A DNA stretch of 64,000 bases, taken from Podocnemis expansa. Its lineage: Eukaryota > Chordata > Testudines > Podocnemididae. Below are positions 12,260 to 24,839 of this stretch, one piece after another (position 1 is the first letter of the stretch; every line of letters begins with the position of its first letter). Location of the stretch: NCBI GenBank assembly GCA_007922195.1, contig ML681981.1, positions 13,959,771 through 14,023,770 of the forward strand, read 5' to 3'. The position numbers and the translations under genes were made by a program. The notes under the pieces were generated by a model. It made no database searches and was not told the origin of the DNA. It saw nothing but the letters and a program-made list of their open reading frames with translations.

Positions 12260-13578
12260 CTTTACATGAAAGAAAGAAAATAATCAAAAACCAAAATCAG
12301 AGTCATATTACCATCTTACAACCACTCTCTATTATTGATAGCTTTTTCTCTCAGTTTCACTGCTTTATACACAAAACTGTTCTCAAGCAGGAACTGTTCT
12401 AACCGAAACACATTGCAGTTCGAAGGGTGAAAATATAGATATTTTACCTGTTTACCAGGTAAATGCACTTGAATTAAGATAGCCAGATAATTCAGGCTTA
12501 TTTAAGCAAGCAAGCAAGCAAACAAGCAAACAAGCAAACACACACACACACACCACGGCCTTCTCTTCCTCCCAGACTGTAATTGGCTGTCCAAGATCAC
12601 TGAGATGAAAGAGAATCACAGCTGACCAGCAGCAAGTCTGGAGGTCTCAAAATATAAAAGAAAGAACAGTGGGCAGTTTCATCTCTTCAGAAGGCTAACC
12701 ATAGTTCCAAGTCTGAAGCTCTGGCTAATCACCAGAACATTTCATGGTCAGCCATGCACTACAGAAATAGGCAGGAAACTCTTCCTGCAGCTTAACTGCT
12801 GGCCCTGGAGAACACCTCTTTCCAAAGTTAGGATATTCACGGGCATCCAGCACCACAATATTCAAATGTGCATTAACAAAGGAGTTAATCCAAGAGAAGA
12901 GTAAAGATAATTAAGTCTTCCTCATACCATTTGCCAATTTTTGAAGGCCAGTAGGTTGTGGTACAGTTGCTATTGTTATTATTCAGTATTTCTGCTGTGC
13001 TTAGCAGTCCCAGTCATGACCAGGATGCCATTACGCAAGGTGCTGCATTTTTCATTCTGTACTAGAACAATTATTTTATTTGTTATTTAGTATTTTGCAT
13101 GGAACAGGAATTCAAGTTTACAGACAGACTTAGCTGTGAATTTTTCAAGAATAAGGACTAAAATCTACTCAGGTATGTTGACCTATGTGTAATGACTACT
13201 GATGAGCTGGCACAGGTCCACATTCAAGGGAAGAATCAGACACAAAATACCCCTGCGAAGTTCTGTGAGCTGAATTTTATTTATATAATTATTTATAAAT
13301 GGCTGAAGCTTTGTTTTTACTTTAATTCTTATCTGATATTCAAATATTCATCAATTCCAGTGGCTGGCAATGATTTCATTTAGTGCAGCACTGCCTTACA
13401 CAGGTGAGACCTCAGTACAGTCGTGAAGTACAGAAAAGTACAGAGGGAACAGATCTCTACAAAAACATCACCCTGTAGTATTGGAACCAGAAGAGTAACT
13501 ATTGCAGTGGAAAACCTCAGTTGTGTTAGTATTAAATACTGAGCTTAACAGCAGAAAATAATTTAGGTGCAAATTTAC
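12260..13578 (-). other. RPP30: RPP30 intron 6
   Basis: A 1.3-kb intron. Apart from the simple repeat at 12505-12554 nothing is recognised. Confidence 0.8.
12505..12554. repeat. (AAGC)n/(AAAC)n/(AC)n simple repeat
   Basis: A run of AAGC units grades into AAAC and then AC dinucleotides. It is a compound microsatellite and likely length-polymorphic. Confidence 0.9.
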
Positions 13579-13668
13579 CATGTTGACAGGGGGTCTTCGG
13601 AAGTAGAATGGCAGCTTTTCTGTTACATTTATGCATATTACATCCACATCTAGATTTGTGCAAGCAAC
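13579..13668 (-). CDS. RPP30: RPP30 coding exon 6
   Basis: Residues 115-144, VACTNLDVDVICINVTEKLP followed by FYFRRPPVNM, in 30 whole codons. The acceptor is gcag and the donor gtaaat. The last codon is Met, where I recall Val in human. Confidence 0.96.
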
Positions 13669-14529
13669 CTGCATCACAAAAATACATACAGATAAGGCAC
13701 TCCAAAGTGTACTATCAGCTCTAGACACGCAGACATTTGATATTACAGATTTATAAAAGGGCTTTCCAATGTAATCTATGTTTTAAACCCAAAAGCTGCT
13801 CTATGGGGATATCAGCAAGGCACTGAAACTGTGTGTGTGTTGGGTTTATTTATTGTTAGAAGAACATGGCTATTTTTAAAACAGGACTCTTCTCATTAAA
13901 TCAACAGATAGCGTACCAGAGAGCATTGCTGCTTTGCTCTCAACTGGCTATAAGGCACCCTTTAAAGTGGGGTTAGCGAAGCCACCTCCACCAGATGCAT
14001 TACTGATAGAGTACAGCCTCCTTTTCCCAACAAACTGCAGAGTAATTCCCCCTCTCTCCGCAACGTTAATTCTCAAATTCCAGGGAATGATTCTTGTTTG
14101 TTTTAAGGAAAAAGGATTTGGCCTAGGAGAGCTGCACTGCAGACACTGCCTAGTGACTGCGATTTTGGGTGCCCATCTCGAGATCCATTAAAAGAGTCTG
14201 ATTTTCATGAAGTGCTCAACACCAATCCCGTGAGGGTCTCAAATCAGGCACACGAGTCACTACCCATTCTTAAAAATCTTGGCTTCAAGCTTCTAAGGCA
14301 CATCCCAACAATTTACATTCTCTTTAAAAAGGCAAGAAAAGAGTTAAACGTGGCCAATGTATTGTCCAGAGACTTCTAACTCCCCAAGAGACCACCTGAT
14401 TCATATAGTCTCTCACACAAGACATTAATTGAATACATTAGTCTTGTTTACACTGTATATGTGTAGGCACCTTGCACTTGAGGGGCCTTTGAAATCAAGT
14501 AGGAGGTTAACATTTAAGCAGTTCCTATG

Positions 14530-15430
14530 TGCTGTAAATTTTCCAGTGAGGGAGTACAACTCCCATGATCCCTTGGGAAAGAAAGAGGGACCCTGCCTGC
14601 CCCTCCAGGAAGCAGAGGGGGACAAAGGGGTCTCCAAAGAGAGGGGGAGAGACATTTCTGAATCTGGAGCTGCTCTGAGTGCTCCTGGGGTTCCTGAGAC
14701 TGCTGGAGGCTCACTCAAGCAGGGAGATTCAGAGGTTGGTGGCTTACTCAGCTCAAAGCAGGGTGTGAAACTGGAGCTGACTGAGCTGGATCTGCAGTGA
14801 GGGTGTGAGTGTCTCTCCCTTCTCCAATTTGGAGCAGGGCTTGTAAAGCAAGGGAGTCTGCCAAGAGACTGACTGGGCCTGAGGGGAGGCCGTGTGGCAG
14901 GACCTTTGAACCAGGGCCAAGACTACAGACCATTGGTTGGGCTCACTCCAGATCTGCAGCATGGTTCTGAGCAGATACACTGGACAAGCAGCGCGCTGCC
15001 TTGTCTCCTTCACTGACCCTCCAAGCGTGCCCACGCAAGCAAGGGGTTGGGATTTTGAACTCTAGGAAGTGTGCCCTCTGAGTTGGAAAAAGGACTGTGA
15101 ACATGCTAGTTAGATAAGTTTCCTTTAAACTGTATTCTGTGTCTGCTCACTGATTTACTTACTTGCCACTGTGTATTTAAATTGGTAGTAATATTTAATT
15201 CCATTCTGTTATGGTAAGTTTTCTTTGTTAAGTAAAGGTTTGTTACGTGCAATTAATCACCATGAATGTATTTTTTATACATATATATAATTAGTAAGTT
15301 TGAATTAGACCCATCCCACAGGTTAGTCTTAGCCGCATGGATTTAGTCCCAGAGGGTCCCAAGGCACACCACTGAGTGTGTACTGGACCCAGCCAGGTGG
15401 AGACACCGCCACGTTTAATTTCCTGTAAAG
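14530..15430 (+). other. Possible LTR-like or other degenerate repeat
   Basis: The stretch begins GC- and purine-rich and changes near 15060 to an AT-rich part. A TAAGTAAAGGTTTGTT segment near 15230 is reminiscent of an LTR polyadenylation region, and a GC-richer tail follows. I found no convincing terminal repeat, primer-binding site or duplication. The LTR idea is only a guess from base-composition layout. Confidence 0.25.
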
Positions 15431-17639
15431 CAAAGGGACTGCAGCAGAAGAGTGGATAGAGGATTCTCACAATCCCAACATCACCACTGGGAAACTCAGG
15501 ATCTCTTTGTCATCAAACTTAGGCACCTGTGCAGACGTGAATGCCGCCTGCTCCCAACTAATCCAGGGAGAAAAGGGAGAGGGTTACATAAGTATACACT
15601 TTAAAATGATTACAGGGAGACCAGACAATCTAGTCCAGCAAGGCCATTTTAAGGCTGGAGGCCACGACGTGGCTGCAGATACTCAGTGGAGAACTCTGCA
15701 TGTGTAAGGGAATTCTCCTCCAACAGAAAAAGTTCCAGCATATCATACAGCAGCGGAGAGTTCCCTGACCCCCTTCTTGCGTGTTGGAGATATTCCACGG
15801 CACAGCACAGAGCTCTGCAGTTGCCAGTCAGGGGAGCTGCATGTGACTCCGTGCAGTATCGCTTTTGTACTCTGTTTGAGAGTAGCTTGGCTGAAGTGGA
15901 AAATCTAGTTTAATCATTATAATCACATGAGCTGCAGCAAAACCCAATTCCCCTCCCACCATTTTCTATTTCTCTATGAAGAAGAAAGACAATTTTGAAG
16001 AGCAAAAGTCACATAGGGTGCCCCCTTGATGCTCACACTATGGCAAACTCCGTGTAGGTGTTAAGCCATGTCTCAGAAGACCAACAGCAGAGGTGTGGCT
16101 CTTTCACACCCCTACTTACAAGCCTGATATATCATCACTATTCCAGCTCTGCAAGGATCTTACCAAGATCCTCCAAGGAAGACAGATTAGATACACTAAG
16201 GTCTAAAATATTTCAACAGTCCATCTTTATAGATCATAAATGAGAAAAGTAAACATTTCTGTTTCTGCTTCAGGGTTTACCGTGAAGAAGGGATCTCCTT
16301 TGTTAATCAACCCCACAGCATTGTAATGCAAGAATCTCTGAAGTACAGTTGTTCCACACATCATGTACAAATGATTCCTAAATATACTGAGGAGGCATTC
16401 CAGGAATACTGGCATTCCAAAATTTAGGCCCCATTTTACTCTCCCTCTCAAATCCAGTTTGATCCATACTGTTTAAAATCAGTTTAACTGTAGCTCTAGA
16501 TCAACTGATTTCCAGCTGGCTGTACTGTCAGATGCTTATTTAGTTGGAATGCTGTTTAAATGAAGTTTAAGTATGGTTTCTTGATCTGAGTACAGACAGA
16601 GCCATATCTATTTTTTAACTCTCTTCTTTATCTATCATCTGGAAAGAGGGGCAACTCATGCGACATCTATAGGAAACTCCAGTCATCATCTTGGATTCCT
16701 TCTGGCTACTTACAAATTTTATTTGACAGGAAAACATCATCTTGACCATTCCTCTTATCAAGATAATGACAAAAAGCCAAGGGATTAGTGAATTTTGTTT
16801 GTAAATGCTGATAGTGAGCACAAAATGCCCTCAATGGTCTTTGAATCATCCCTTACCTGGGACAGCAGCTAGTGCACAGGAATGGGGAAAGAAAGCCACA
16901 CAACATGTGAATGAAAACAAAAGGTAAGGCTACAGTGCAATCAAACACTCAAGGCTGGCCTGTGACAGCTGACATGGGCTTGCATGGGTCTGGCTACAAG
17001 GCTATAAAAGTGAAATGTGGATATTCAATCTTCGGCTAAAATCTGGAACTTTGAGACCCAATCTAAATGTCTATATTGCAGTTTTACAATCCTGCAGCCC
17101 AAGCCAGCTGATGCAGGCCAATAGTAGATGTGGTAGGAGACAAAGAAATGGACTTCCACGGAGATGCAGAGAGTTAGAAAACATCTATTCCATGTCATGA
17201 GTTTGCCACAACTGGAGGCAGGAGCTGTTCAAATTCAGGAGGATCAGCCTGGATGCCCCGTGACAAGGAGCTGTCATAAGCAATAAAAACTGGAAAAGCA
17301 GAAGTAGAGAGAAGGAAGGAATGTGTTTAAAGACAGAACTCCTAAACTGCAAAGAAAGTGTGAATATTTGCAAAGATTCAGTCTACTCCAATAACCACCA
17401 ACTCTCTGGATCCTGCAAATGTCACACAGTGCAGTTGCTCAAATGTTATAAAGAAAAAAAAAACCACTTGGAGTACTACCACTTCCACTCACATTGCACA
17501 CCTTCAATAGAGGAAACACCCTCATCGGGTGGACACATGGGTGTTGGACAGGGGCTGGCAATCCAAAAGATAAGCAGAGCCACTTTTTGAAATTCCTTCA
17601 ATAGCCAAGTGTTTTGAAAGCCATAAAGCGTGTAGCCTC

Positions 17640-17945
17640 CCAGTGAGGGGTGGGGGAGCTATACTGGGGCCACAGGGTACCCTTGGCAGGAGAGGAGGGT
17701 GGAACCCAGAACCAGGAGCAGGCCCCTACAGGGTCCCCTGGTAGCAGTGAGGGACCTAAAGGCTGGTGTAGGCTGCCCGGAGGATCCCTGGGTGGCAGGG
17801 GGAGCCAGAAGCAGACTACCCACAGTGTCCTCCAGTAGTGGTGAGGGGTTCAGAGCCCAGAGCTGCAAGGGCGCAGCCCATGAGCTGCAATCGGATCCAA
17901 TGCCACAGGTGGCATCCCCTGGGGGTGGCAGTAAAATAAATGTGC
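17640..17945. other. GC-rich intronic block
   Basis: A G/C-rich island in AT-rich intron with loosely recurring gcagtgaggg-type motifs near 17640, 17747 and 17835. It looks like the interior of a short repeat element. No ends were identified. Confidence 0.35.
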
Positions 17946-19039
17946 CGGTCCTTGAAATTCCCAGAGACAGAAGGGTTTACCTTGACAAAGTTGTATTTTA
18001 TTGATGATACATATAAGATTTAAATGCTGAAAGTGATATGTCAAAGGAAGACTTGGTAGATGTTAGTCAAGTGCTACCTACCTATTAATTTATTTGACAA
18101 TCAATAGGACATTCAAGCTCTAAAGATCACGTATTCCTCCAATTTCTTGTGTAGACTGACCAGTCCAGTTACAGTAAAATAAATATTACTGAGATATTTT
18201 TAATAGTTTTGTAGCAAAAGCCACTATTATTCTAGCACATACAGTTTCCCTCAGTCCCTGATGGTATGATGATTATTATGAGAATTTTGGTGCTTCTTTC
18301 AAGGCAACATTTATGCACTGCCTTAGGCTTGTTACTCAACATTCGGGCACACCTAGTCACAGGAACTTGAAGGACACCTGGCACATCACAGAAAGGCCCT
18401 GGCTTCATTAGGCCAATCATACTACATAGTAGTGGCAACATTCAGATGCAATTTCAGGTGTGGAATTTAAAATATTTCTTCCCAAATACAGCAGGGAGTC
18501 TTTTGTTCCTTGGAGAACAAACTAAATACGTGTTTGTGGCAGTGGTGCTTTATTTAGCTACTTCTGAGTTGCAGGTAGGCAAAAATAAACTTAAGTTTAG
18601 GTTCACCTGTGGGACAAGACCAATCATGGAAAGCTTCAGCCCCTGGGGGAGTTTTCTAGAAAGCTACGAGCAAGAAAGGCAGGGTGTTAACACTAAAATT
18701 CCATGTGCAATGTTGTCTACCATATTATTCTTGCTGATCTATAGTGTTTTCTGCAATAACCAAAAGTTTATAGTAAGAACATGGGAAGTTCACTAATACT
18801 TTTAAAGACAAGGGATTCATGCTCTAAATTTTAACCAGCAAGAAAGGAGTCTCTTCCCCCACAAAATTTGTAGGATAAGTGCTTGGATTTCCTCCCCAAT
18901 CCAAGCCAGCTACAGAAGTAATCGGTTTAGGTTGTGCTTCTGCACAGCACCATTTCCTTCATCCCATGTTCTCACACCATGAAACAGACTTTCATTTTAC
19001 ATTGTTACCAGTGCCTCCTAGGAAGATTGTGAAACCACC

Positions 19040-19950
19040 CTAGAATCAAAGGACAGAATCATAGGACAGGAAACGGACCTCGAGAGGTCATCTGGCCCAG
19101 TCCTCTGCACTAAGACAGGATTAAGTATTACCTAAACCACCAGTTTTCAAACTTGGGTATGTGTACAATCCTCTAATGGCGAACAATATTTAGTAAGGCT
19201 TGATAATCTAATCCTTGCTTAATTTCCTTTCAATTAACCCTGCAGTCGCACTGGTGTAGATTTACTACCTGTTGCACCACTTGGAATCAGAGGTTTTCAA
19301 ACAGTGGGGTGGGCTTCCTGGGGGACAAGGAGAAACATTTGGGATAGGGTGGGTGGGCGGCAATGTCAGCCCTGCCTGGCAGGGCTTGGGGAGGAAAGGC
19401 TACCTCCACCTCCTGACTCGCCTCACCAGGCCAACAAACAGCCTCTTTGGGTTTAGGGGGGGGTACAAGCAACAATTGTAACTCATAAGGGAAAAGCCTG
19501 AGCTCAAAACCTGCCCCTAGTCCCCTTCCCGAATGTTCCTCTGTGGCTTCCCTTCCCCCAGTCTGAAAATCTCTAGAAGCAACAGTGTTGCTAGATGGAA
19601 GGCAGAAATCTGGAAGGGAGATGTGAACACATGACTCCTTGGACTCTCCCCATCCCCAACATTACCTCTGCCTCTCAGATAACGGTACAGGTAGACTACA
19701 TTATTTACAAAGAGGTAGACAGCCTAAAAAGTTCAAAAACCACTGATCTATACCATCCCTGACAAGTGTTTGCACAACCTGTTCTTAAAAACCTCCAGCA
19801 GTGGAGATTCTACAACCTTTCTAGGTAGTTTGTTCCAGGGCTTAATTACCCTGACAGGAAGTTTTTTCCAATTCCCAACCAAAATATCCCTCATTGTAGA
19901 TTTCTTCTATAGTCATTTGCATCTTTCAAAATCTAAAAATAGAAAGAGGA
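19040..19950 (-). mobile_element. CR1 LINE 3' fragment, split by an insertion
   Basis: Read on the minus strand, about 19745-19950 and 19040-19142 together form a CR1 3' end. It has the typical aacctgtttgtaaaaac-like tail region and terminates at a cctatgattct-type end (gaatcatagg on plus at 19048). The gap between the two halves is filled by foreign sequence at about 19143-19744, whose edges (agttttcaaac and gttcaaaaaccactg) look like a degraded hAT element. Flanks ctaaacca and ctatacca could be its 8-bp duplication with one mismatch. Confidence 0.72.
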
Positions 19951-20445
19951 AGACACTCAAAAGTGCCTCAGAAAATTATTTAAAAAGATATGCATTAATT
20001 AAAAGTCAGTCAAAAGTAGATTTTCTTAAAATACAGTTGTTACAAGCAGGATTTAAGATTACTATGGTTAAGATCTTTTTTTAAATCTCTCTCAGTGTGT
20101 TTTCTTTGTATAGTCAAATTCTCTCTCTCCTGCATATGTCAATCTTTCACAAAGGAAAGGAAAACTATATTAAAATGTTAAGGAAGTTTAATGTTTAAAC
20201 TACAAAAACAGGCTAGTAGAGGGGGAGGAGGCATTCAGGGCCAGCTGTAATACCAGAAAATAGTCTTAATTTTTTTTTCTTAAATAGACTTAATTCAGAG
20301 TTGGCAGACTTCCTTTGAAAGTGAATTCTTGCATTCTCATAAAGATACACAGTATGTTAGCTGGCAATTCCCATCTTTCATGGTAAAGATCAGTTCATTC
20401 ACCATCAGCCCCACTAGCAAAGGCAGTAGGTGACTAACTACCCAT

Positions 20446-20611
20446 GACAAACAAAGAGTCCTGTGGCACTTTTAAAGACTAACACATTTATTTATGCATG
20501 AGTTTTGTTTATCACATATGATAAATAAATAAATGTGTTAGTCTTTAAAAGTGCCACAGGGCTCCTTGTTTGTTTTGCTGAACTAGACTGACATGGCTAC
20601 CCCTCTGGAAC
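20446..20611 (+). mobile_element. Snap-back (palindromic) interspersed repeat, copy 1
   Basis: The arms at about 20448-20494 and 20526-20573 are near-perfect inverted repeats around a short loop. Each carries the family hallmark (GTCCTGTGGCAC ... AAAGACTAACA). The right arm continues into a single-copy end, ctgaactagactgacatggctacccctctggaac. The same family recurs at 22575, 28974, 34697, 36941, 44905, 51233 and 51472. I do not know its formal classification. Confidence 0.8.
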
Positions 20612-21139
20612 TAACTATCCATGCTTGTAATTCAGCAGTTAGCAGACAGGACTAATGAATTCTCAGCAATGAATCCACTTGACAATTTTATGTGCACAAA
20701 ACAAAACACTCTGACAAAGGCTAGGTTGTGTCAGATCCTCAACATGACTGGGGCATTCACACCAGCTATGTGAATATCACACATTTTAACTCCTTATGTA
20801 CAAGTCAAAGGGAGACAGTGCACATCTACCGCCTGACTCGTTAATCCGGGCACTCCTCTCATTAGATGATGTTTTAGAACTGATACTTTCCTGGCAATTT
20901 GTTTGTTCAAGGTATATTTACAAAGAAACTGTACAATGTACTGTCCAATCTGTGTAGTACTCAGTATTGGCTGTTATTAACCACTTGAAAATTACTGTAT
21001 TTCCACAACAGTAAAATGATTAAAGACATAAAGGTCAGAAAATGCAGTTGATCAAGAAGCTGAACCTTCTCCTGTCCAATAGAATGACTCTGAAAAGACA
21101 TGGTACTGTGCAGGGAAAATTTAATTTTTATGTATTTGT

Positions 21140-21235
21140 ATTATTACAGTGCTTGCGAGCCCTTGTCACAGAGCAGGACCCCATCATGCTAGCTGCTGTA
21201 CACACACAGAAGAAAGAGACAATCTAGTAGAAGAC
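21140..21235 (+). repeat. Common amniote interspersed repeat fragment
   Basis: The segment resembles a repeat frequent in reptile genomes (ttattacagtgcttgcgagc ... ggaccccatcatgctagctg ... ctgtacacacac). A second copy is near 40345-40475. Assignment is by recollection of the pattern and the class is uncertain. Confidence 0.5.
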
Positions 21236-22562
21236 GAGAGATAACAGATGAATACAGGCGGGGGGGGGCACAAAGAGACAAATGTTGATCAGCATGATAG
21301 ACTGTAGTTTCAGCTCATCAGTGGCCTAGCCATTGTCAAGGTTTTGTCTTTTGTTTTTTTTGAACTGTCTTCACAAAAATGGGGAGTTTTAAGCTGGGAT
21401 TTTGAGGAGGGTACTCTGGAGACCTCCTCTCAAGTCAGAGGAGATGCAGGGGGAAAAACATAAAAGGTGTTTGTTTGAAAATGAAACAAATGCGAGATGG
21501 AAGCTGGCACTATTGGTCAACTGGAAGCACGAGAAAAGCTCTGGATACTCATTGAGAGATAGTGGGTGCAGTGAATATTACCTTACTAGAGAAGTTTCCC
21601 CGTCAAGTACAAAAACTGAATCATGCGAGCTCATGTTCAAACACAAAAAACTGCCTTCAGAAATGGACAGGAACAACAATAAAAATGTTAAAGTGTACAA
21701 AATATCTGCATTTTGAGTGATGTTAACCAACATGAGCAATGAGCCATATTTAACCACCATTAGCAGGTTCCTGACCATGTTACAGAAATAAACCAATAAG
21801 GCAAATCTCCTTTAATAGTATGGTTCAGAGCCCTTACACTGCAATAGATTGTAGTGTCTAACTTTAAAACGTCTATTTATTATAATAAGATTTCTATGCA
21901 ACAACACATTCAGTGACCGAATCTTCATCAACACCACGAGAATAGGTTCAACATTAAAGTTTGTTTTGAATTATCATGCCAACATTCATGTTCAAGAAAT
22001 CTACAACTTTTCCTAAAATCTCTCTCCTCTTAAATGGTTTTGCCTGGCTTTAGTTCATTTCACACAGCTTAAGCACTGCCCATGGCAGCCAAATGGAAAA
22101 CTGCACACAGTAATATTTTATAAGAAAAGCTGTGGTTTTGCAACAGATAAGCTTTCACCACTTTCATTTGGCAAAAGACAGTCTCAGTGCCAACTGCCAA
22201 GGGGGATTTTTAAAATGAAACATTTGGTTTAAGAACATACATTCCATATGTTCAGAGACTATGAAATCAAGTCTGTGTCCTGTCCTCTTCTTCCCACTCT
22301 TTTTAATTTTTTTTTTTTTAAACAAAACAATTGGCTATTATTTTTGTATTGGCTTTCAGTAATGGAGCTCAGATCTTTTGGGTGCTTACATCAGAGAGAG
22401 AATCACCCACAAAACTCCACTGCTCCAGCATAAATTCTACATTCCTTCAGTCATCACAAAGCAACAATTCAACAGAGATCCAAAACAATTCCTACTACGC
22501 CAATGAGCAAATATGCTAAGCAAGGTGTACAGATTTGGAAAGTCAAATTGTCTGAGACAACC

Positions 22563-22727
22563 TTTGTAAACACTTTCAAAAGGGATAGCCATGTTAGTCT
22601 AGTCCAGTAAAAAAAATAGCAAGGAGTTGTGTGGCACTTTAAGACTAACAGATTTATTTTTTGCATAAAAAAAGTAAATCTGTTAGTCTTAAAGTGCCAC
22701 ACAACTCCTTGCTGTTTTGTAAACACT
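22563..22727. mobile_element. Snap-back repeat, copy 2, with 12-bp target duplication
   Basis: The body at about 22575-22715 is an almost perfect hairpin. It has a left leader (ttcaaaagggatagccatg) and arms sharing caaggagttgtgtggcac and ttaagactaacag. Identical 12-bp direct repeats TTTGTAAACACT flank it at 22563-22574 and 22716-22727. Confidence 0.85.
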
Positions 22728-22925
22728 GACAGCTTAACATGGGTAATGGATTTCCTCACATTGCCACTTAGGCTGCAAGCCATAAAAAGCACACCATCAG
22801 AACACTTGTCTAAACCAAATTCAAAGCACTAAACATTATTCCAGCACTGAGAGTTTTGCTCATAAGTGGGTTCTCACATGTTGTGAGAGATGCTATATAT
22901 ACAGATATATATTTTTAATACTTAC

Positions 22926-22997
22926 GTGAAACAGTTTCTCTGTCTTTGGAAACACTGCTATGATGTCATAGAATCTTATATTTGTAGATGTTGATCT
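22926..22997 (-). CDS. RPP30: RPP30 coding exon 5
   Basis: Residues 91-114, starting RSTSTNIRFYDIIAVF and ending PKTEKLFH. It has 24 whole codons, a pyrimidine-rich acceptor (gtcag) and a gtaagt donor. The large 9.3-kb intron 5 follows in the gene. Confidence 0.96.
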
Positions 22998-23807
22998 CTG
23001 ACAAAAAAGGAAACAATATCACATTGATTTATGCTGGAGGTGTGCACCTGCCAAAACAACATGTAATAGAAGAAGAAACACCCCTCCTCCAATAGTGAGT
23101 TGTAAAACCAAACCATTCCTACTAGGCTCTATTCGCAGCCCTATTTGCTGACAGTGTTTCACCACTGTCATTATTTTGGTGCACATTCTACACAGTAAGT
23201 AAAGCACTAGTATCTGTTTTCTTTGAAAGCCTCACAAATGTCCTTCTTTATCTTTTATATTTTCTCAGTCCTCGTTTCTGCCCCAAGTTACCAGAACACC
23301 CAGCAAGTCTCCCTGAAGCCTGCAGGGAGGGGGAAAGAGACACAAGTTACTCTGCAGGTAAAAGTTTTTAAAAGAAGTAAATTAACAAATGCATTATCTG
23401 CTCTTTTGTCATCTTTTAAAATCTGAAGTCAAGTTCTAGAGATGGGGTGATGACTTCCCTTTTTAACCCTTCTCTCCTATACCCCTTTATCACAGGGGTG
23501 GTAGCAGCACTTCAGTTAAAGCCTTCAGGTCATCAAATCAAGGGATCAGCCATGGGAACAGAACTCCACTTCTCATGGCAGCATATTAGACCATTAGTGA
23601 ATCACCAGCACAGAGCTCAGTCCAGTTTGATGACATGACAACTTGAGACAGTGATGTGATCATAAGGGGACACATAGCTCAGCAAATCAGTGCAGTATTT
23701 TCTGTGAAATCCACGAAAGTTCTATAGTCTAAATTTTAATATAAAAATAGCATTTTACTGTGAAGAGAAAATACAACTTAAAAAATAATACATTTAAAAA
23801 TACTTAC
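22998..23807 (-). other. RPP30: RPP30 intron 4
   Basis: A 0.8-kb intron with no recognised repeat or RNA gene. Confidence 0.85.
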
Positions 23808-23882
23808 CAATACGTTGCAGTGAGAAGGATCTGAAACTACAAGTGTTAGTCTGGTTACAATTTTAATTGGTTTGGATTTTCC
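23808..23882 (-). CDS. RPP30: RPP30 coding exon 4
   Basis: Residues 66-90, starting GKSKPIKIVTRLTLVVSD and ending with the conserved PSHCNVL. It has 25 whole codons, acceptor acag and donor gtaagt. Confidence 0.96.
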
Positions 23883-24639
23883 CTGTAAGCAAAATAAACC
23901 ATCAAAGTGAGTATTGAATAAAGTATAAAGCAAAAACCTAGTCGACTGATTTTCATGCCCATTCCTACACTCTGTTTATCTTTTTGACTCTACCAATTTT
24001 CTGAATACTTCTAGCTCCTGTCTTCATATGTTTGGCTTTCTAATTTTAATGCTTTGTGGGGTTTTTTTGTTTTTTTTTACTTTTTTGCTACCCTGTCTAC
24101 TCTCCTCTTTTCCTGTATTTCTTTGAAGTCTGCTTTTGCTTTTAAACAAACAAACATAACATCACATGGTAGTGTAACAAGAACATTTTATTGTGTTGCT
24201 ACTACTGTCCTCCAACCAAGTCACAAACAATAAGGCTACTACAAATAGAATTAACAAATTCCATTTATATATAATTTTAAAAATTTGTTGATTGTGTCTT
24301 CAAATCTTGTGCCCATAAATCTGGGAAACTTCTTTAAAAAGTCAATCTTCTAAAATTAACTATACTGCAATCACTCAACGATAAGCAGTTTCAAAGTTCA
24401 CCCTAAGAGCAATTTTTGCCCTATATCATAAAACTGGATAGCAAAGAACAATATAAAGCCTGTTTTAACACGAATAAATAATTCTTCTGTTGTGAATTTA
24501 TTTTAGTAGTTGGACAAGGACTGCAATGACTTTCTTAACTCACATGTCATAAATGAGAATTACATGCATAAAAACTCTAACATGAAAACATATTTCTTTA
24601 ACTACAGTACACACGGGTGGAATTTAAACTCTGACATAC
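23883..24639 (-). other. RPP30: RPP30 intron 3
   Basis: A 0.76-kb AT-rich intron with a T-rich run near 24060-24085. Nothing else is recognised. Confidence 0.85.
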
Positions 24640-24696
24640 CTGTACAAGAGGCAAAGATGGAAACAGTTCTGAAGGAGAGACTGGTTTGACAATCTC
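24640..24696 (-). CDS. RPP30: RPP30 coding exon 3
   Basis: Residues 47-65, EIVKPVSPSELFPSLPLVQ, in 19 whole codons. It has a T-rich tract and cag acceptor and a gtatgt donor. Confidence 0.95.
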
Positions 24697-24839
24697 CTGA
24701 AACAAAAAAACAAACCGAAAAACTTAATAGAGTAGGTTTCCAGAATAAATAAAAATTGTTTACCAAATTCTAAATAGAAATCAGCAGAATAGAGATCAAC
24801 AAAAAATAAACCCCCTAAATTTCATGCACATTTCGCATA

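Larger units (their letters stand above)
13669..22925 (-). other. RPP30: RPP30 intron 5
   Basis: The largest intron, 9.3 kb. It holds a possible LTR-like stretch (about 14530-15430), GC-rich sequence at 17640-17940, a minus-strand CR1 3' fragment with another element inserted (about 19040-19950), two palindromic repeats (20446-20611 and 22575-22715) and a common amniote repeat fragment (about 21140-21230). The remaining stretches show nothing recognised. Confidence 0.8.

Noticed and set aside
20446..20611. Palindromes as bacterial-style terminators or as a CRISPR array
   Set aside because: They are members of a dispersed eukaryotic repeat family with target duplications. No spacer-repeat periodicity exists.
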